64,000 nt of DNA, taken from NCBI RefSeq assembly GCF_040196175.1, contig NZ_JBEFNF010000003.1, forward strand, positions 186,001 to 250,000, given 5' to 3'. Positions 49,933 through 59,967 of this stretch are shown here, one piece after another. The number at the start of each line of letters is the position of its first letter. The first letter of the stretch is position 1. Made by a program: the position numbers and the translations under genes. The notes beneath the pieces were generated by a model. The model was not told the origin of the DNA and did no database searches. It saw nothing but the letters and a program-made list of their open reading frames with translations. Origin of the DNA: Halospina sp040196175. GTDB lineage: Bacteria; Pseudomonadota; Gammaproteobacteria; Pseudomonadales; Oleiphilaceae.

Positions 49933-50994
49933 ATGAAAGGCCTGAAACTTACGGCACTGGGCTTGGCGCTGGCGTTCGCCGGCGGCGCGCAGGCCCAGCT
50001 TGCCGGCAAGAACGTGATCCTGATTCATGGACTTCAGGGTGATGACATCGCGAACAACCCCGCCAACCAGCGCGAGATTGACCAGAATGGCGACGCCTAC
50101 TGGCAGGCGTTCTGGGCTTCACGTGCTGAGGCGCGGATTGACTGGGGCAGCCATGAGCGCGTGGAGGGTCGTACGGCCGAGCGTGCGTATAACCAGCTGG
50201 TCGAGATTTCCCAACAGGGTCTGTGCAGCGAAGGCTGTATTGTGGTTACCCATTCCACCGGGGATCTGGTGGGGCGCTATGTGCTGGACAACCAGGCCCG
50301 CTGGTTGAGCAACGACGGACTGGAACCGCTCAATGTCGTAGCCGCGCTGGACTTCGCCGGTGCCGGCGGAGGTTCGGAGCTGGCGGATTTGGCGGTCAAC
50401 GCGGCCTATTCGGACAGTTTTGCGGATGAGCTGGCCAAGCTGGCCGTGACGGCCTACCTGGGCACTACGCCAACGCCGGACAACCTGGGGGTTCTCCGGG
50501 ACCTTCAGCCTGCCGTGGCGCGTAATCTGGCCACTTCGCCCAACAGTGTGCCGCGTCTGCGGTTTGTGGGCGGTGGCAGCAATTATGGCGGTCTGACGGG
50601 GCCTTTCCTGCCCGGAACCGATGATGGGGTGGTGGCGCTGCATTCGACCTGTGGTGGTACCCAGGTGGGCAGCTACGACAGCTGTGTGAGCAATGTCGCG
50701 CTGGATGGCAAGCGTACCAGCGTCAGCGCCCCCTCGGATCTCTACTACAACCATTACCCGGTGTTGATGGGGGAGAACGTGGACCACGGCCAGGTAATCA
50801 ATACCGAGTCTGGCAATACTCTGACCTATGCCAACAATGGGTTCAGCGTGTCCGGCGTTGCCGTGAACTTTGCGACCGAAACCTATGAAAAGCGTCCCTG
50901 GTGGAAGCTGTGGGGCAGTGGTGACACCTACCAGGTTGTCACCGACGCCGAGCAGCACAGCGTTTCAGGGCTGGTGTACAACACACTCGACTAG
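49933..50994 (+). CDS. Secreted alpha/beta hydrolase, lipase-like
   Basis: A 353-residue exported protein with a signal peptide (GLALAFAGGAQA) and a lipase-like fold: VILIHGLQGDD near the N-terminus and VVTHSTGDLVGRYVL, where THSTG stands in place of the usual GxSxG, with Ser as likely nucleophile. Catalytic Asp and His are probably in GTDDGVVAL and NVDHGQVIN. The start has AAAGGAGA upstream. Substrate: esters or triacylglycerols (inference). It follows the DUF4785-like gene and ends in a strong hairpin. Confidence 0.83.
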   Translation: MKGLKLTALGLALAFAGGAQAQLAGKNVILIHGLQGDDIANNPANQREIDQNGDAYWQAFWASRAEARIDWGSHERVEGRTAERAYNQLVEISQQGLCSEGCIVVTHSTGDLVGRYVLDNQARWLSNDGLEPLNVVAALDFAGAGGGSELADLAVNAAYSDSFADELAKLAVTAYLGTTPTPDNLGVLRDLQPAVARNLATSPNSVPRLRFVGGGSNYGGLTGPFLPGTDDGVVALHSTCGGTQVGSYDSCVSNVALDGKRTSVSAPSDLYYNHYPVLMGENVDHGQVINTESGNTLTYANNGFSVSGVAVNFATETYEKRPWWKLWGSGDTYQVVTDAEQHSVSGLVYNTLD

Positions 50995-51004
50995 CACGCC
51001 TCAA

Positions 51005-51028
51005 CAGGAGCGGCGCCAGCCGCTCCTG
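51005..51028. terminator. Terminator between the converging lipase and tonB genes
   Basis: A perfect 10-base-pair stem (CAGGAGCGGC / GCCGCTCCTG) with loop GCCA, 10 bases after the lipase stop; TTTT occurs a few bases on. It lies 14 bases beyond the tonB stop on the other strand, so both can use it. Confidence 0.65.
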
Positions 51029-51042
51029 TCTCCCGCCTTTTG

Positions 51043-51818
<776 letters not shown>

Positions 51819-51822
<4 letters not shown>

Positions 51823-52235
51823 TGGCCCGGATCCGTCAGCAGGATGACCTGGGGGTGGCCGGCCTCGTCCAGGGTCTGAAACAGGCTCTCAAGCTCCGAC
51901 ATGGAAAGCTGCTCATCCACGCCCAAGCGTAATCGGTCGGATTTGTCGTAGTCAGGCAGCTGTTCAGCAAGGGCGGTTCGCTCAATCGACTCACCGCTCA
52001 ACCGCAGCGAACCATCCGCCTCAACCACCAGATCCATATCCGGGCGGCGATCATCGCGTTTGTTGGCGGTATCCGGTAACGCTGGCAGTTGGTCCTGCAG
52101 AACGATCCCCGCGATCAGGAAGAACAACAGCAGCAGGAAGACCACGTTGATGAGTGGCAGCAAGCCCTCCTCAAGCTTCTCGGTCAGCGCGGGATCATGA
52201 TCAGATTCGGGGAAAAACGGCTGTTGCTGTTTCAT
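51819..52235 (-). CDS. exbD: ExbD-like biopolymer transport protein (second copy)
   Basis: A 138-residue protein with an N-terminal membrane segment (LLPLINVVFLLLLFFLIAGIVL) containing the polar residue of the ExbD/TolR motor (here PLINVVFLLLLFF; the Asp of the first copy's PLIDVVFILLLFF is Asn) and a periplasmic domain with LRLGVDEQLSMSELESLF. Asn in place of the proton-carrying Asp suggests it is a structural partner rather than a motor subunit. Overlaps the neighbours by 4 bases. Confidence 0.9.
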
Positions 52236-52636
52236 GGGGCGTCCGGGGTTGTGCCTGCATCACGTTCCCAGCTGGCGCTGAAACCCGCATCATCGGCAGC
52301 CCCCAGCCAGCGGGTGAAGCGGCCCAGGGCGACGTCATCGCCGGTGCTGATCTCGATGCGCTCGCCGTCGTATCCCTGGATTCTTTCCGTCAACGCCGGT
52401 TCGTCCAGGGTCTGGCCATTCCACTCAAGCCCGTCCTTCGTCAGGTGCAGCCGGGCGGGAGTCTCGTCCGAGGCCTTACCACCGGAATCCGGTGCCGGTG
52501 TATCCAGCTGCAGCAGACCAACCGGCTCCATACGGGAGGTGAGCATGAAGAACAGCAACAGAATGAAGACCACATCAATCAGCGGCGTGAGCCGGATGGG
52601 CACACGCCGGCTGGGTCGGGGCTCAAGCCATTGCAT
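52232..52636 (-). CDS. exbD: ExbD biopolymer transport protein (first copy)
   Basis: A 134-residue ExbD. The membrane segment PLIDVVFILLLFFML carries the Asp needed for proton-driven motion, followed by a periplasmic domain. It overlaps exbB by 14 bases and the second exbD by 4. Together with ExbB it energises TonB for transport across the outer membrane. Confidence 0.92.
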   Translation of the reverse strand: MQWLEPRPSRRVPIRLTPLIDVVFILLLFFMLTSRMEPVGLLQLDTPAPDSGGKASDETPARLHLTKDGLEWNGQTLDEPALTERIQGYDGERIEISTGDDVALGRFTRWLGAADDAGFSASWERDAGTTPDAP

Positions 52637-53366
52637 GGCGCTGGGCGGGTTCCGGCCTGTGGTTGTCGCTGGGTTGCTGCGTACTGGCGGCGGTTACGGC
52701 CTCGTGGGGCCGGTCATCCGGTACCTCGCGACGGAAGATCCGGACCAGCAGGTCGTTGATCTGCTGCTGCATGCGTCGCATCCGAAATTCCATCCAGGCG
52801 GCAATGGCTGCAAACGGAATAGCAATGGCGAGGCCAGTTGCCGTGGTGGAGAGCGCCTCGTAGATGCCGCCGCTGAGTTCCGCGGGGTCCGCCTGGCCCT
52901 GAGCGTTCGCCATGGCGTCAAAGGCGGTCATCATGCCCATGACGGTGCCAAGCAGGCCGATCAGCGGCGCTAGAGCGGCAATCACCTCCAGAATTTTCAG
53001 AGGTGACTCAAACGGTAGAAGAAGTCGTTGGGCACGGCGAGCCACTTCATCACGCAGACTTTCCTCGGTCTCGCCCTGGCTGCGCTGCTGCATGACAAAA
53101 CTGAGCAGACCAGCCAATGGGTTCCGCTGGCCGCTGAGGCTGCGCCTAGCGGCGTCGTCTTCGCCGTCACACCATTGATCAACGCCTGCCCGGATGCGGC
53201 GGTTAAGGCGGGGGGCCTGAAGAAGGCTGATGACAAGGGTGTAGAAAGCGCTACCGAGTCCCAGCACGGAAACGGCCAGCAGCACGCCCATGACCGGGCC
53301 GCCCATGGCCAGGAGCTCAGCAACCGGGGCCAATAGATTCTCGGAGGCAGGTGTGGATAGACTCAT
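52623..53366 (-). CDS. exbB: ExbB/MotA/TolQ family proton channel protein
   Basis: A 247-residue protein with three membrane segments and the conserved stretch IAALAPLIGLLGTVMGMMTAFDAMANA and LSTTATGLAIAIPFAA, as in ExbB. It is the first gene of the operon. A Fur-box-like palindrome lies 46 bases upstream of its start, so iron limitation probably induces the operon. Confidence 0.93.
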   Translation of the reverse strand: MSLSTPASENLLAPVAELLAMGGPVMGVLLAVSVLGLGSAFYTLVISLLQAPRLNRRIRAGVDQWCDGEDDAARRSLSGQRNPLAGLLSFVMQQRSQGETEESLRDEVARRAQRLLLPFESPLKILEVIAALAPLIGLLGTVMGMMTAFDAMANAQGQADPAELSGGIYEALSTTATGLAIAIPFAAIAAWMEFRMRRMQQQINDLLVRIFRREVPDDRPHEAVTAASTQQPSDNHRPEPAQRHAMA

Positions 53367-53411
53367 AAGCGTTGTATGACCCTCTGGGGGGTAATTCGCA
53401 AAGCGGCCACC

Positions 53412-53432
53412 GAATGATAAACATTATCATTC
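53412..53432. promoter_or_regulatory. Fur box upstream of exbB
   Basis: GAATGATAA-ACA-TTATCATTC, a palindrome with 9-base arms that fits the Fur consensus GATAATGATAATCATTATC in core (AATGATAA and TTATCATT). It stands 46 bases before the exbB start and 80 bases from the end of the gene at 53513. Confidence 0.75.
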
Positions 53433-53464
53433 GAAAAGTGAAGGGATGGCTGTCAGAAACTCAA

Positions 53465-53488
53465 CGCCCGGCGTCTGAGTGCCGGGCG
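53465..53488. terminator. Hairpin downstream of the 53513 gene
   Basis: CGCCCGGC / GCCGGGCG with an 8-base loop, 25 bases after the stop of the minus-strand gene, followed on that strand by a mixed, T-containing stretch. Weak evidence. Confidence 0.4.
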
Positions 53489-53512
53489 CCAAGGCGTTCA
53501 GTGGTGACTGTG

Positions 53513-54064
53513 TCAGTGCAGGTGGGTACGGTTGTCGCCCGCCAGGGGCGCCTTTTCGTCCAGTTTCTCGGTCACCGTATCGATGATATCAAGATAGGTG
53601 TTGGATTCACGGAACGACTCCGTAGCCGGTGCAAAGACATCGCCCAGGCTGGGCTGCATCGGGGTGTCTTTGCCGGGACCCGCCTCATCGCGCAGGTGAG
53701 TTAGCTCCCTTAAGCCGGTCACAACCCCCATTCGGGGGTCACGAACCTGCTCATAGGCGCGGAAATACAGGCAGCCCGGCGTGCCGATCTGAACGATCAG
53801 CGTATCCATGGATTCATCTTCGCCATCGCGCTGGATGGTGGTCCATGCGGAGAAATAGAGCATCACAGCTGGCGCCTCCATCTCTTCACGCACGGTGCGC
53901 AGAGCGTTCTGCCATTCCTCGTTTTCCGCGTCCTCAGGCAGACCCCCGAGGACGAGCTGTACTTTGTTGCCATCGCCCAGCACAACGGCTGTCGGCGGAA
54001 CATCATATTCCCCCAGAATACCGGCATGGGCAATGGTGATGGCATCGTGCATGAGATCGCTCAC
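53513..54064 (-). CDS. Hypothetical protein
   Basis: A 183-residue acidic soluble protein. I take GTG 54064 as start (SDLMHDAIT follows), with AGGGAGG 5-6 bases upstream; GTG 54070 is an alternative. No family recognised. It has a fold-like core (AVVLGDGNKVQLVLGGLPEDAENEEW, MLYFSAWTTI) without a known motif. It is bounded by intergenic sequence on both sides and is monocistronic. Confidence 0.7.
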   Translation of the reverse strand: MSDLMHDAITIAHAGILGEYDVPPTAVVLGDGNKVQLVLGGLPEDAENEEWQNALRTVREEMEAPAVMLYFSAWTTIQRDGEDESMDTLIVQIGTPGCLYFRAYEQVRDPRMGVVTGLRELTHLRDEAGPGKDTPMQPSLGDVFAPATESFRESNTYLDIIDTVTEKLDEKAPLAGDNRTHLH

Positions 54065-54162
54065 GGGCACCTCCCTTGAATGGGCCAGGTTTTGGGGCAG
54101 GGCCTTTCCCCTAGAATAGACGCTTTGGGCTGGAATCTCGACCCGTTCAGTGCAACCTGAGG

Positions 54163-54867
54163 GTGTGGCATAGTGACACTCAGTTAGTCTACCCAGGAGA
54201 TGAGGCCTTGTCGTGCAGTCCCGATCAGCGCCTTTACCGCGCCTGGCTGGTAATGGCCCTGTTGATAACAGTTATGGGGGTTGCGGTACTGGCATACAAC
54301 CCTTTGCCGGCAATCGCCACGCTTGCCGTTGGTGCCTTCTGTGGCTGGCGCGCCTGGCTTGATCGCCCCCGGGCGCCTGCGGCGCTGGCCTTCCGACTGG
54401 AACCGGATCCTGATCCCGGGGCTCTCGGTGGTGATGTTGGGGGGCGGCTGTGTCCGGAAGAGGGTACACCTGTTCCGGAGAATACCGAGGTGACCCTGGT
54501 CTGTACCCGCCTGTGCGAAAAAGCCGGCCACCAGACGATTGCCCATCGCCGTGACTGGGTCTGGTGGGAGACCCGGCCCGCCTTCCCCAAGGCCAACTGT
54601 CTTGGGTTCCGCTTTGAGCCGCCGGCGTCTCTCCCCGCTACCGAACCGCGCCCCGAGCTGAACGAGGGTGAATGGCGCTGCCATCATTACTGGACGCTGA
54701 TTGTGCGCGCCACGGTGGCGGGAGAGGCTCGCGAGCAGCGGCTCCGATTTCGGGTTCTGCCGGGTGAGACCCGCATGGATCAGGCTCTGACATCCGAGGC
54801 GGAAGCGCGGAATCAGCCCGTCGCGCAGGATGAACAGGTGCCGGCGGACGCCACGCTGGAGGCGTGA
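54163..54867 (+). CDS. Hypothetical membrane protein with a soluble domain
   Basis: A 234-residue protein. Two hydrophobic segments lie at about 27-48 and 50-65, then a cytoplasmic or periplasmic domain of about 140 residues with several Cys and Trp. The start is a GTG at 54163; GTG 54172 is possible, and a ribosome-binding site is not obvious for either. No family recognised. It ends 75 bases before the CBS/DUF294 gene and may share its promoter. Confidence 0.65.
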   Translation: MWHSDTQLVYPGDEALSCSPDQRLYRAWLVMALLITVMGVAVLAYNPLPAIATLAVGAFCGWRAWLDRPRAPAALAFRLEPDPDPGALGGDVGGRLCPEEGTPVPENTEVTLVCTRLCEKAGHQTIAHRRDWVWWETRPAFPKANCLGFRFEPPASLPATEPRPELNEGEWRCHHYWTLIVRATVAGEAREQRLRFRVLPGETRMDQALTSEAEARNQPVAQDEQVPADATLEA

Positions 54868-54941
54868 TTGCGGCCGATGCGGATTGCGCCCGGTCCGGGC
54901 CTCCACCATGCTTAGGCCGTAAGCGTTCCGGAGAGGTCAAG

Positions 54942-56834
54942 ATGAACACTGAGCTGCTTGAGATCCGCGACCACATGGCCCGCTTCCCGCCGTTTGATGG
55001 CCTGGATGATGAGCTCATTGATGACCTGGCCGGTTCTGTCGACGTGGCCTATTTCAAGGCCGGCAGCATGATCCTGGAGGCCGACCGTGAGATCCACGAT
55101 CTATGCTACATCCGAAGTGGCGCGGTAGAGATCTACCGTCGCAATAACGATCTCTATAATCGTCTGGGTGAAGGCGATATCTTCGGGCATTTCAATCTGT
55201 TGCGGAACAACCGGGTGCGCTTTCCGGCGCGTGCCATGGAAGACACCCTGATCTATTTCATACCGGACTCGGTGTTCTACCAGCTCTGCGAGGCGGATGA
55301 TGCCTTTGCTGAGTTCGTGGAGGTGGAGAAGCCGCGACTGCAGGCTACGGTGGAGGCGCAGCACAAGAGCAATGATCTGATGAGCACCCGGGTGCGCAAG
55401 CTGGTGAATAGGCTCCCCTTGCTGATCGAGACGGATGCCACCGCCCAGAATGCGGCCGCCCGGATGGCCGAAGAGAACGTTTCAGCGGCGTTGGTGGTGG
55501 AGCCTGCTGTGGACGCGGACTCGGTGATCTATACAGGCGCGGACGGACGTCAGTGGGCCCTCAGGGGCATCCTCACCGATGCGGACCTGCGCGTACGGCT
55601 GGTGGCCGAGGGGCTCGCCGCCACAACCCCGGTGAGCCGGCTGCACAGCGGCGCCCTGATCTCCATCCAGTCGGATGAGACTGTGCAGGAAGCCATGCTC
55701 AGCATTCTGCGTAACAATGTGCAGCATCTGCCGGTATTGCATCGGCGCCGGCCCATCGGGCTGCTGCACCTTTCCGACATTATCCGCTATGAAACCCAGA
55801 GCAGCCTCTATCTGGTCGGCAGTATTCTGAACCAGACGACCATGAGAGGGCTGGCCGGGCTCCGGCATGAGGTTGCCATCGCCTTCACCCGCATGGTGCG
55901 CGACGGTTCCGACTCCAAGGTGATCGGTACTGCGCTGGCTGCCATCGGACGCAGTTTTGCCCGGCGTATTCTGGAGTTGGCGGAAGAGGAACTGGGCCCA
56001 CCGCCTGTTCCTTACGCGTTCATGGTGCTGGGATCCATGGCGCGGGATGAGCAGACTGTGGTAACGGATCAGGACAACGCCATGATCCTGAGTAACGACT
56101 ATGATGCCGACCAGCACGGTACCTATTTCGAGACCCTTGCCAAGCGCGTCTGTGACGGGCTGGCCGCCTGCGGCTACGCCTATTGCAAGGGCGACATCAT
56201 GGCAACCAACCCCGAGTGGCGTAAGCCTCTGGGCACCTGGCGGCGCACTTTCACCGAGTGGATCGATAACCCCACGCCGGAGGCCCTGTTGCACTGCAAC
56301 ATCTTCTTTGATCTGGACTGTGTGCACGGCGAAGAGCAGTTTGTTGAAGACCTTCAGGGGCTGATCGCCAACAAGGCGCCACTGGCGGATGGGTTTCTGT
56401 CAGCTATGGCGCGTAATGCGCTCAACCGCACGCCGCCACTGGGTTTCTTCCGGACCTTCGTGATGGAGAAGAACGGCCACGAGAACCGCTCGATCAACAT
56501 CAAGCGGCGCGGGACGGCGCCCATGGTGGATCTGATCCGTATTCACGCCCTCGCCTGCGGCTCACGGGCCCAGAATTCCTTCGACCGGTTGGACGACATC
56601 GCCAAGACTCAACTGCTTACGCCCAACGCGGTGGAAAAAATCCGCTATGCGCTGGAGTTCATGTACATGACCCGCATCTGGCACCACCTTTACGATGTAG
56701 AAGCCGGGAGTGAGCCGGACAACAACATTGAGCCGGAAGATGTCTCCAACAGCGAACGGCACAACCTCAAGGATGCCTTCCAGGTGCTGAGCAACGCCCA
56801 GAGCTTCCTCCAGTTCCGCTATCCCAGGCCCTGA
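54942..56834 (+). CDS. cNMP-binding / CBS / DUF294 nucleotidyltransferase-like signalling protein
   Basis: A 630-residue protein with a cyclic-nucleotide-binding domain (about 12-130), two CBS domains (about 160-290), a DUF294 nucleotidyltransferase-like domain with GSMARDEQTVVTDQDNAM (about 370-390) and a DUF294 C-terminal helical domain. GS and two Asp near TDQDNA keep the nucleotidyltransferase pattern, but the target is unknown. The start at 54942 has GGAGAGG upstream. It is 8 bases from the exonuclease gene, a common pairing. Confidence 0.93.
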   Translation: MNTELLEIRDHMARFPPFDGLDDELIDDLAGSVDVAYFKAGSMILEADREIHDLCYIRSGAVEIYRRNNDLYNRLGEGDIFGHFNLLRNNRVRFPARAMEDTLIYFIPDSVFYQLCEADDAFAEFVEVEKPRLQATVEAQHKSNDLMSTRVRKLVNRLPLLIETDATAQNAAARMAEENVSAALVVEPAVDADSVIYTGADGRQWALRGILTDADLRVRLVAEGLAATTPVSRLHSGALISIQSDETVQEAMLSILRNNVQHLPVLHRRRPIGLLHLSDIIRYETQSSLYLVGSILNQTTMRGLAGLRHEVAIAFTRMVRDGSDSKVIGTALAAIGRSFARRILELAEEELGPPPVPYAFMVLGSMARDEQTVVTDQDNAMILSNDYDADQHGTYFETLAKRVCDGLAACGYAYCKGDIMATNPEWRKPLGTWRRTFTEWIDNPTPEALLHCNIFFDLDCVHGEEQFVEDLQGLIANKAPLADGFLSAMARNALNRTPPLGFFRTFVMEKNGHENRSINIKRRGTAPMVDLIRIHALACGSRAQNSFDRLDDIAKTQLLTPNAVEKIRYALEFMYMTRIWHHLYDVEAGSEPDNNIEPEDVSNSERHNLKDAFQVLSNAQSFLQFRYPRP

Positions 56835-56842
56835 GGCAGACG

Positions 56843-57565
56843 ATGCTGTCACTGCGCGATCTCAAGGGTTCCAAGCCGGCATGGCCGGACTACATGGCGG
56901 AGTGTACGCGGCGCGCCCGGAATCCGGATCTCAGACACTTTTTTGAGCAGGGCCAGCTCGACCCGGAGACGCCCATCAACAAGGTGCCCATGATGGCGCT
57001 GGACCTGGAAACCACCGGCATGGACGTGGCGCGTCACGGCATTGTCAGCATCGGCATGCTGCCGTTTACTCTTGAGCGTATCCATACTGGCCAGAGCTGG
57101 TACCGCATCGTCCGGCCCCGCCAGATGCTGCGCGAGGAGTCGGTCGTGGTTCACCAGATTACCCATTCCGAGGTTGCCAGGGCGCCTGACCTTGCAGACC
57201 TTTTGCCGGAACTGCTCAGCCGGATGGCGGGCTACCTGCCGGTGGTTCACTACCATCCCATTGAGCGTCGCTTCCTTGATGAGTCCGTGCGTGTACGCCT
57301 CGGTGAAGGACTGATGTGCCCCATGATCGATACCATGGTGCTGGAGTCACGCTGGTGTCGGCATTCATTGCGGGCCCGTATGCGCAAGTGGTTTGGCCAG
57401 CAGCCGCTTTCCATACGTCTTCATGAAAGCCGTGCGCGCTACAACCTGCCTTTCTATCGCGGTCACCACGCCCTCACGGATGCTCTGGCGACAGCGGAGC
57501 TGTTTCAGGCGCAGATCGCTCAGCGGTTCGCGCCGGACAAGCCCGTCGGCGATATCTGGGTATAA
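56843..57565 (+). CDS. DEDDh 3'-5' exonuclease, DNA polymerase III epsilon-like
   Basis: A 240-residue exonuclease with ALDLETTGMD (motif I), VVHYHPIERRFLD-type motif II and HHALTDALATAELF (motif III His and Asp). About 50 residues precede the catalytic fold. It follows the CBS/DUF294 gene at 8 bases, and that pairing recurs in other gammaproteobacteria as I recall. DNA or RNA substrate is not known. Confidence 0.92.
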   Translation: MLSLRDLKGSKPAWPDYMAECTRRARNPDLRHFFEQGQLDPETPINKVPMMALDLETTGMDVARHGIVSIGMLPFTLERIHTGQSWYRIVRPRQMLREESVVVHQITHSEVARAPDLADLLPELLSRMAGYLPVVHYHPIERRFLDESVRVRLGEGLMCPMIDTMVLESRWCRHSLRARMRKWFGQQPLSIRLHESRARYNLPFYRGHHALTDALATAELFQAQIAQRFAPDKPVGDIWV

Positions 57566-57596
57566 AAAAAGGGCGGCCCACCAGGGCCGCCCTTTT
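57566..57596. terminator. Bidirectional rho-independent terminator
   Basis: GGGCGGCCC (57571-57579), loop ACCA, GGGCCGCCC (57584-57592). Seven A upstream and TTTT downstream make it stronger on the minus strand (for the BCCT gene) but usable on the plus strand for the exonuclease. Confidence 0.85.
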
Positions 57597-57620
57597 CATG
57601 CTGCATCCGGAGGAACCGGA

Positions 57621-59282
57621 TTACTGAGCGCGGGGCTCGCTCATCAAACCCTTCACGATTGAGAAGCAGCCGATCAGCAGGACCACAGCGAACGGCAGAC
57701 CCATGGAAACCGCCATGGTCTGCAGCGCCTGGAGCCCGCCGCCGAGCAGCAGTGCGATGGCGATGGCGCCTTCAACAACAGCCCAGAAAATACGCTGAGG
57801 CTTGGGCGCATCTACCTTGCCGCCTGCGGTGATGGTGTCCAGAACGAGCGACCCGGAGTCCGAGGACGTCACGAAGAACACAATCACCAGCGTGATCGCC
57901 ACGAAGGAGGTGATCTCAGCCAGTGGCAGCTGCTCCAGCATTACAAACATCTGCAGATCCAGGCCTGCGTCGGCGATTGCCTGGACACCGTGGTTGAGGT
58001 ACTGGTCCAGCGCGGTGCCGCCCAGCGCGGTCATCCAAAGGACGGAGACCGTGGAGGGAATCAGCAGCACGGCGATCAGGAACTCGCGTACGGTCCGGCC
58101 GCGGCTGACGCGGGCGATGAACATACCCACGAAGGGCGACCAGGCAATCCACCAGCTCCAGTAAAAGGCGGTCCAACCCTGGCTGAAGTTGGCGTCTTCA
58201 CGGCCGAAGGGATTCGACAGCGCTGGCAGGTTCACCAGATAGGCCCCCAGATTCTCGAAGAAGCCAAGCGCAATGGCCAGGGTCGGGCCGACCAGGATCA
58301 CAAACAGCAACAGAATGGCAGCGAGGATCAGGTTGATCTCCGAAAGACGCCGTACACCCTTATCCACACCCAGCAGGATGGAGCCCAGTGCTACCGCGGT
58401 AATACCCATGATCAGCACGATACGGGTGGCGTCCACATTGGGGATGCCGAACAGGTGTTCCAGGCCGGCTGTAGCCTGCGTGGCCCCCAAGCCCAGAGAC
58501 GTTGCGAGACCGAAAAGGGTGGCGAAGACGGCCAGGATATCGACGATGTGTCCTGGCCAGCCCCAGACCCTCTCGCCCAGCAGCGGGTAGAAGATCGAAC
58601 GGATGGTCAGCGGCAGTCCCTTGTTGAATGAGAACAGCGCCAGCGCCAGCGCAACCACTGAATAGATTGCCCAGGGGTGCAGACCCCAGTGGAAGATCGT
58701 GGCGGACATACTGAGACGCTGAGCGGCTTCCTGATCACCTTCCGCTGCGCCCAGCGGCGCCCAGTCGGTGCGTACGCCATCCTCCACGGTCGTGCCACCC
58801 ATGGCGGTGCCATAGTGGGTGACCGGCTCGGAGACGCCGTAGAACATCAGGCCGATGCCCATGCCGGCAGCAAACAGCATGGAAAACCAGCCCATGTAGG
58901 AAAAGTCCGGCCTGGCCTTGGCGCCACCCAGCCTGACCTTCGCCAGCGGTGTGAAGATCAGAATAATGGTGAGCACCAGGAAGACGTTACCAGCGAGCAG
59001 GAAGACCCAGCTGAGGTTCCCTGTCAGGTAGTCAAAGACCGCGTTATAGATTGGTTCCACCTGGTTCTGCATCGCCAGGGTAATGAACACGAAAAACAGG
59101 ATGACGGCAGCTGAGATGCCGAAAACCTTGCCATGCAGGTCAAGGTTGAAGCTTACTTTGCCGGAGAAGTTGTCCTGGCCGATCTGATAATCCGTATCGA
59201 TCAGATTCGCCGGGCCCTCCGGCGCGGGCACGCCGTCGACGCCCTCGCTGCTTTCGCCGGATTTTTTGGGATCCTGCGTCAT
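57621..59282 (-). CDS. BCCT family compatible-solute transporter
   Basis: A 553-residue transporter with 12 membrane segments and the BCCT core (GWFSMLFAAGMGIGLMFYGVSEP, WGLHPWAIYSVVALAL, FYWSWWIAWSPFVGMFIARVSRGRTVREF). It takes up betaine, choline or ectoine driven by Na+ or H+. The acidic N-terminus (about 1-45) is typical of halophiles. It is 52 bases after a UspA gene on the same strand, as in other halophile solute-uptake loci. Confidence 0.95.
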   Translation of the reverse strand: MTQDPKKSGESSEGVDGVPAPEGPANLIDTDYQIGQDNFSGKVSFNLDLHGKVFGISAAVILFFVFITLAMQNQVEPIYNAVFDYLTGNLSWVFLLAGNVFLVLTIILIFTPLAKVRLGGAKARPDFSYMGWFSMLFAAGMGIGLMFYGVSEPVTHYGTAMGGTTVEDGVRTDWAPLGAAEGDQEAAQRLSMSATIFHWGLHPWAIYSVVALALALFSFNKGLPLTIRSIFYPLLGERVWGWPGHIVDILAVFATLFGLATSLGLGATQATAGLEHLFGIPNVDATRIVLIMGITAVALGSILLGVDKGVRRLSEINLILAAILLLFVILVGPTLAIALGFFENLGAYLVNLPALSNPFGREDANFSQGWTAFYWSWWIAWSPFVGMFIARVSRGRTVREFLIAVLLIPSTVSVLWMTALGGTALDQYLNHGVQAIADAGLDLQMFVMLEQLPLAEITSFVAITLVIVFFVTSSDSGSLVLDTITAGGKVDAPKPQRIFWAVVEGAIAIALLLGGGLQALQTMAVSMGLPFAVVLLIGCFSIVKGLMSEPRAQ

Positions 59283-59334
59283 AATAGATCACTCCGTTTA
59301 TGCTGAGACGTTATTGAGATTCCGGGCCATGCGC

Positions 59335-59751
59335 TCAGGGGCGCACAAGGAAAATGGACGCATCCGTCTCTTTAGCTACTTTGCCGCCGTTGGCGGGCAT
59401 GATGGCGTCGAGTTTGCGCGGCAGGTGCGTCGCCATGACCACCAGGTCCGCACCCACATCCTTGACTGCTTTCAGCAGCTGGTCGTCCAGCTCCACGGCC
59501 GGGTCAGGGCACACGCTGACCTGAACCGATACAGGCCGACCGTGATGCTGCGCCTGTTCCTTCGCAAAGGCTTCCAGCTTTTCCTCGTATTCCTCGGGAT
59601 TGTGGGCTACAGACCCGGGTGAGGAATGCGTGACGCTGACATAGCAGATTTCCGTTTCGTAGTGTTGCCCGAGATCACCGGCCACTGTGAGCGCACGCTT
59701 GAGTGCGTCCACGTGGGCCAGGTCCACGGGAACCATGATTTTCCGATACAT
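59335..59751 (-). CDS. Universal stress protein (UspA family)
   Basis: A 138-residue UspA protein. It starts MYRKIMVPVDLAHVDALKRAL, and ends GADLVVMATHLPRKLDAIMPANGGKVAKETDASIFLVRP, the ATP-binding pattern G-x2-G-x9-G-[ST] being altered near PANGGKVAKE. ATG 59751 has AAGGAG upstream. In Halomonas, UspA-type TeaD regulates the ectoine transporter next to it, so a similar role on the BCCT transporter is plausible but inferred. Confidence 0.9.
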   Translation of the reverse strand: MYRKIMVPVDLAHVDALKRALTVAGDLGQHYETEICYVSVTHSSPGSVAHNPEEYEEKLEAFAKEQAQHHGRPVSVQVSVCPDPAVELDDQLLKAVKDVGADLVVMATHLPRKLDAIMPANGGKVAKETDASIFLVRP

Positions 59752-59967
59752 CGTGTTGCTCCTTCCGTGCACGTGAAAGGGAATTAATGCTGCGCTGAAG
59801 AGGCTACTAGGTTGCTCGCTGTAATGCCACCCGTAGCCCTGCTATTCGACTACTATAGTTCAAAGAGTGAGGTTTGGATCACTACGTTAACGACGGATGC
59901 CACTCTCCGGAACCCCTGTTATAGTCAACAAACACGATCACAACGGGCATAAACAGGGGAAGATGGC

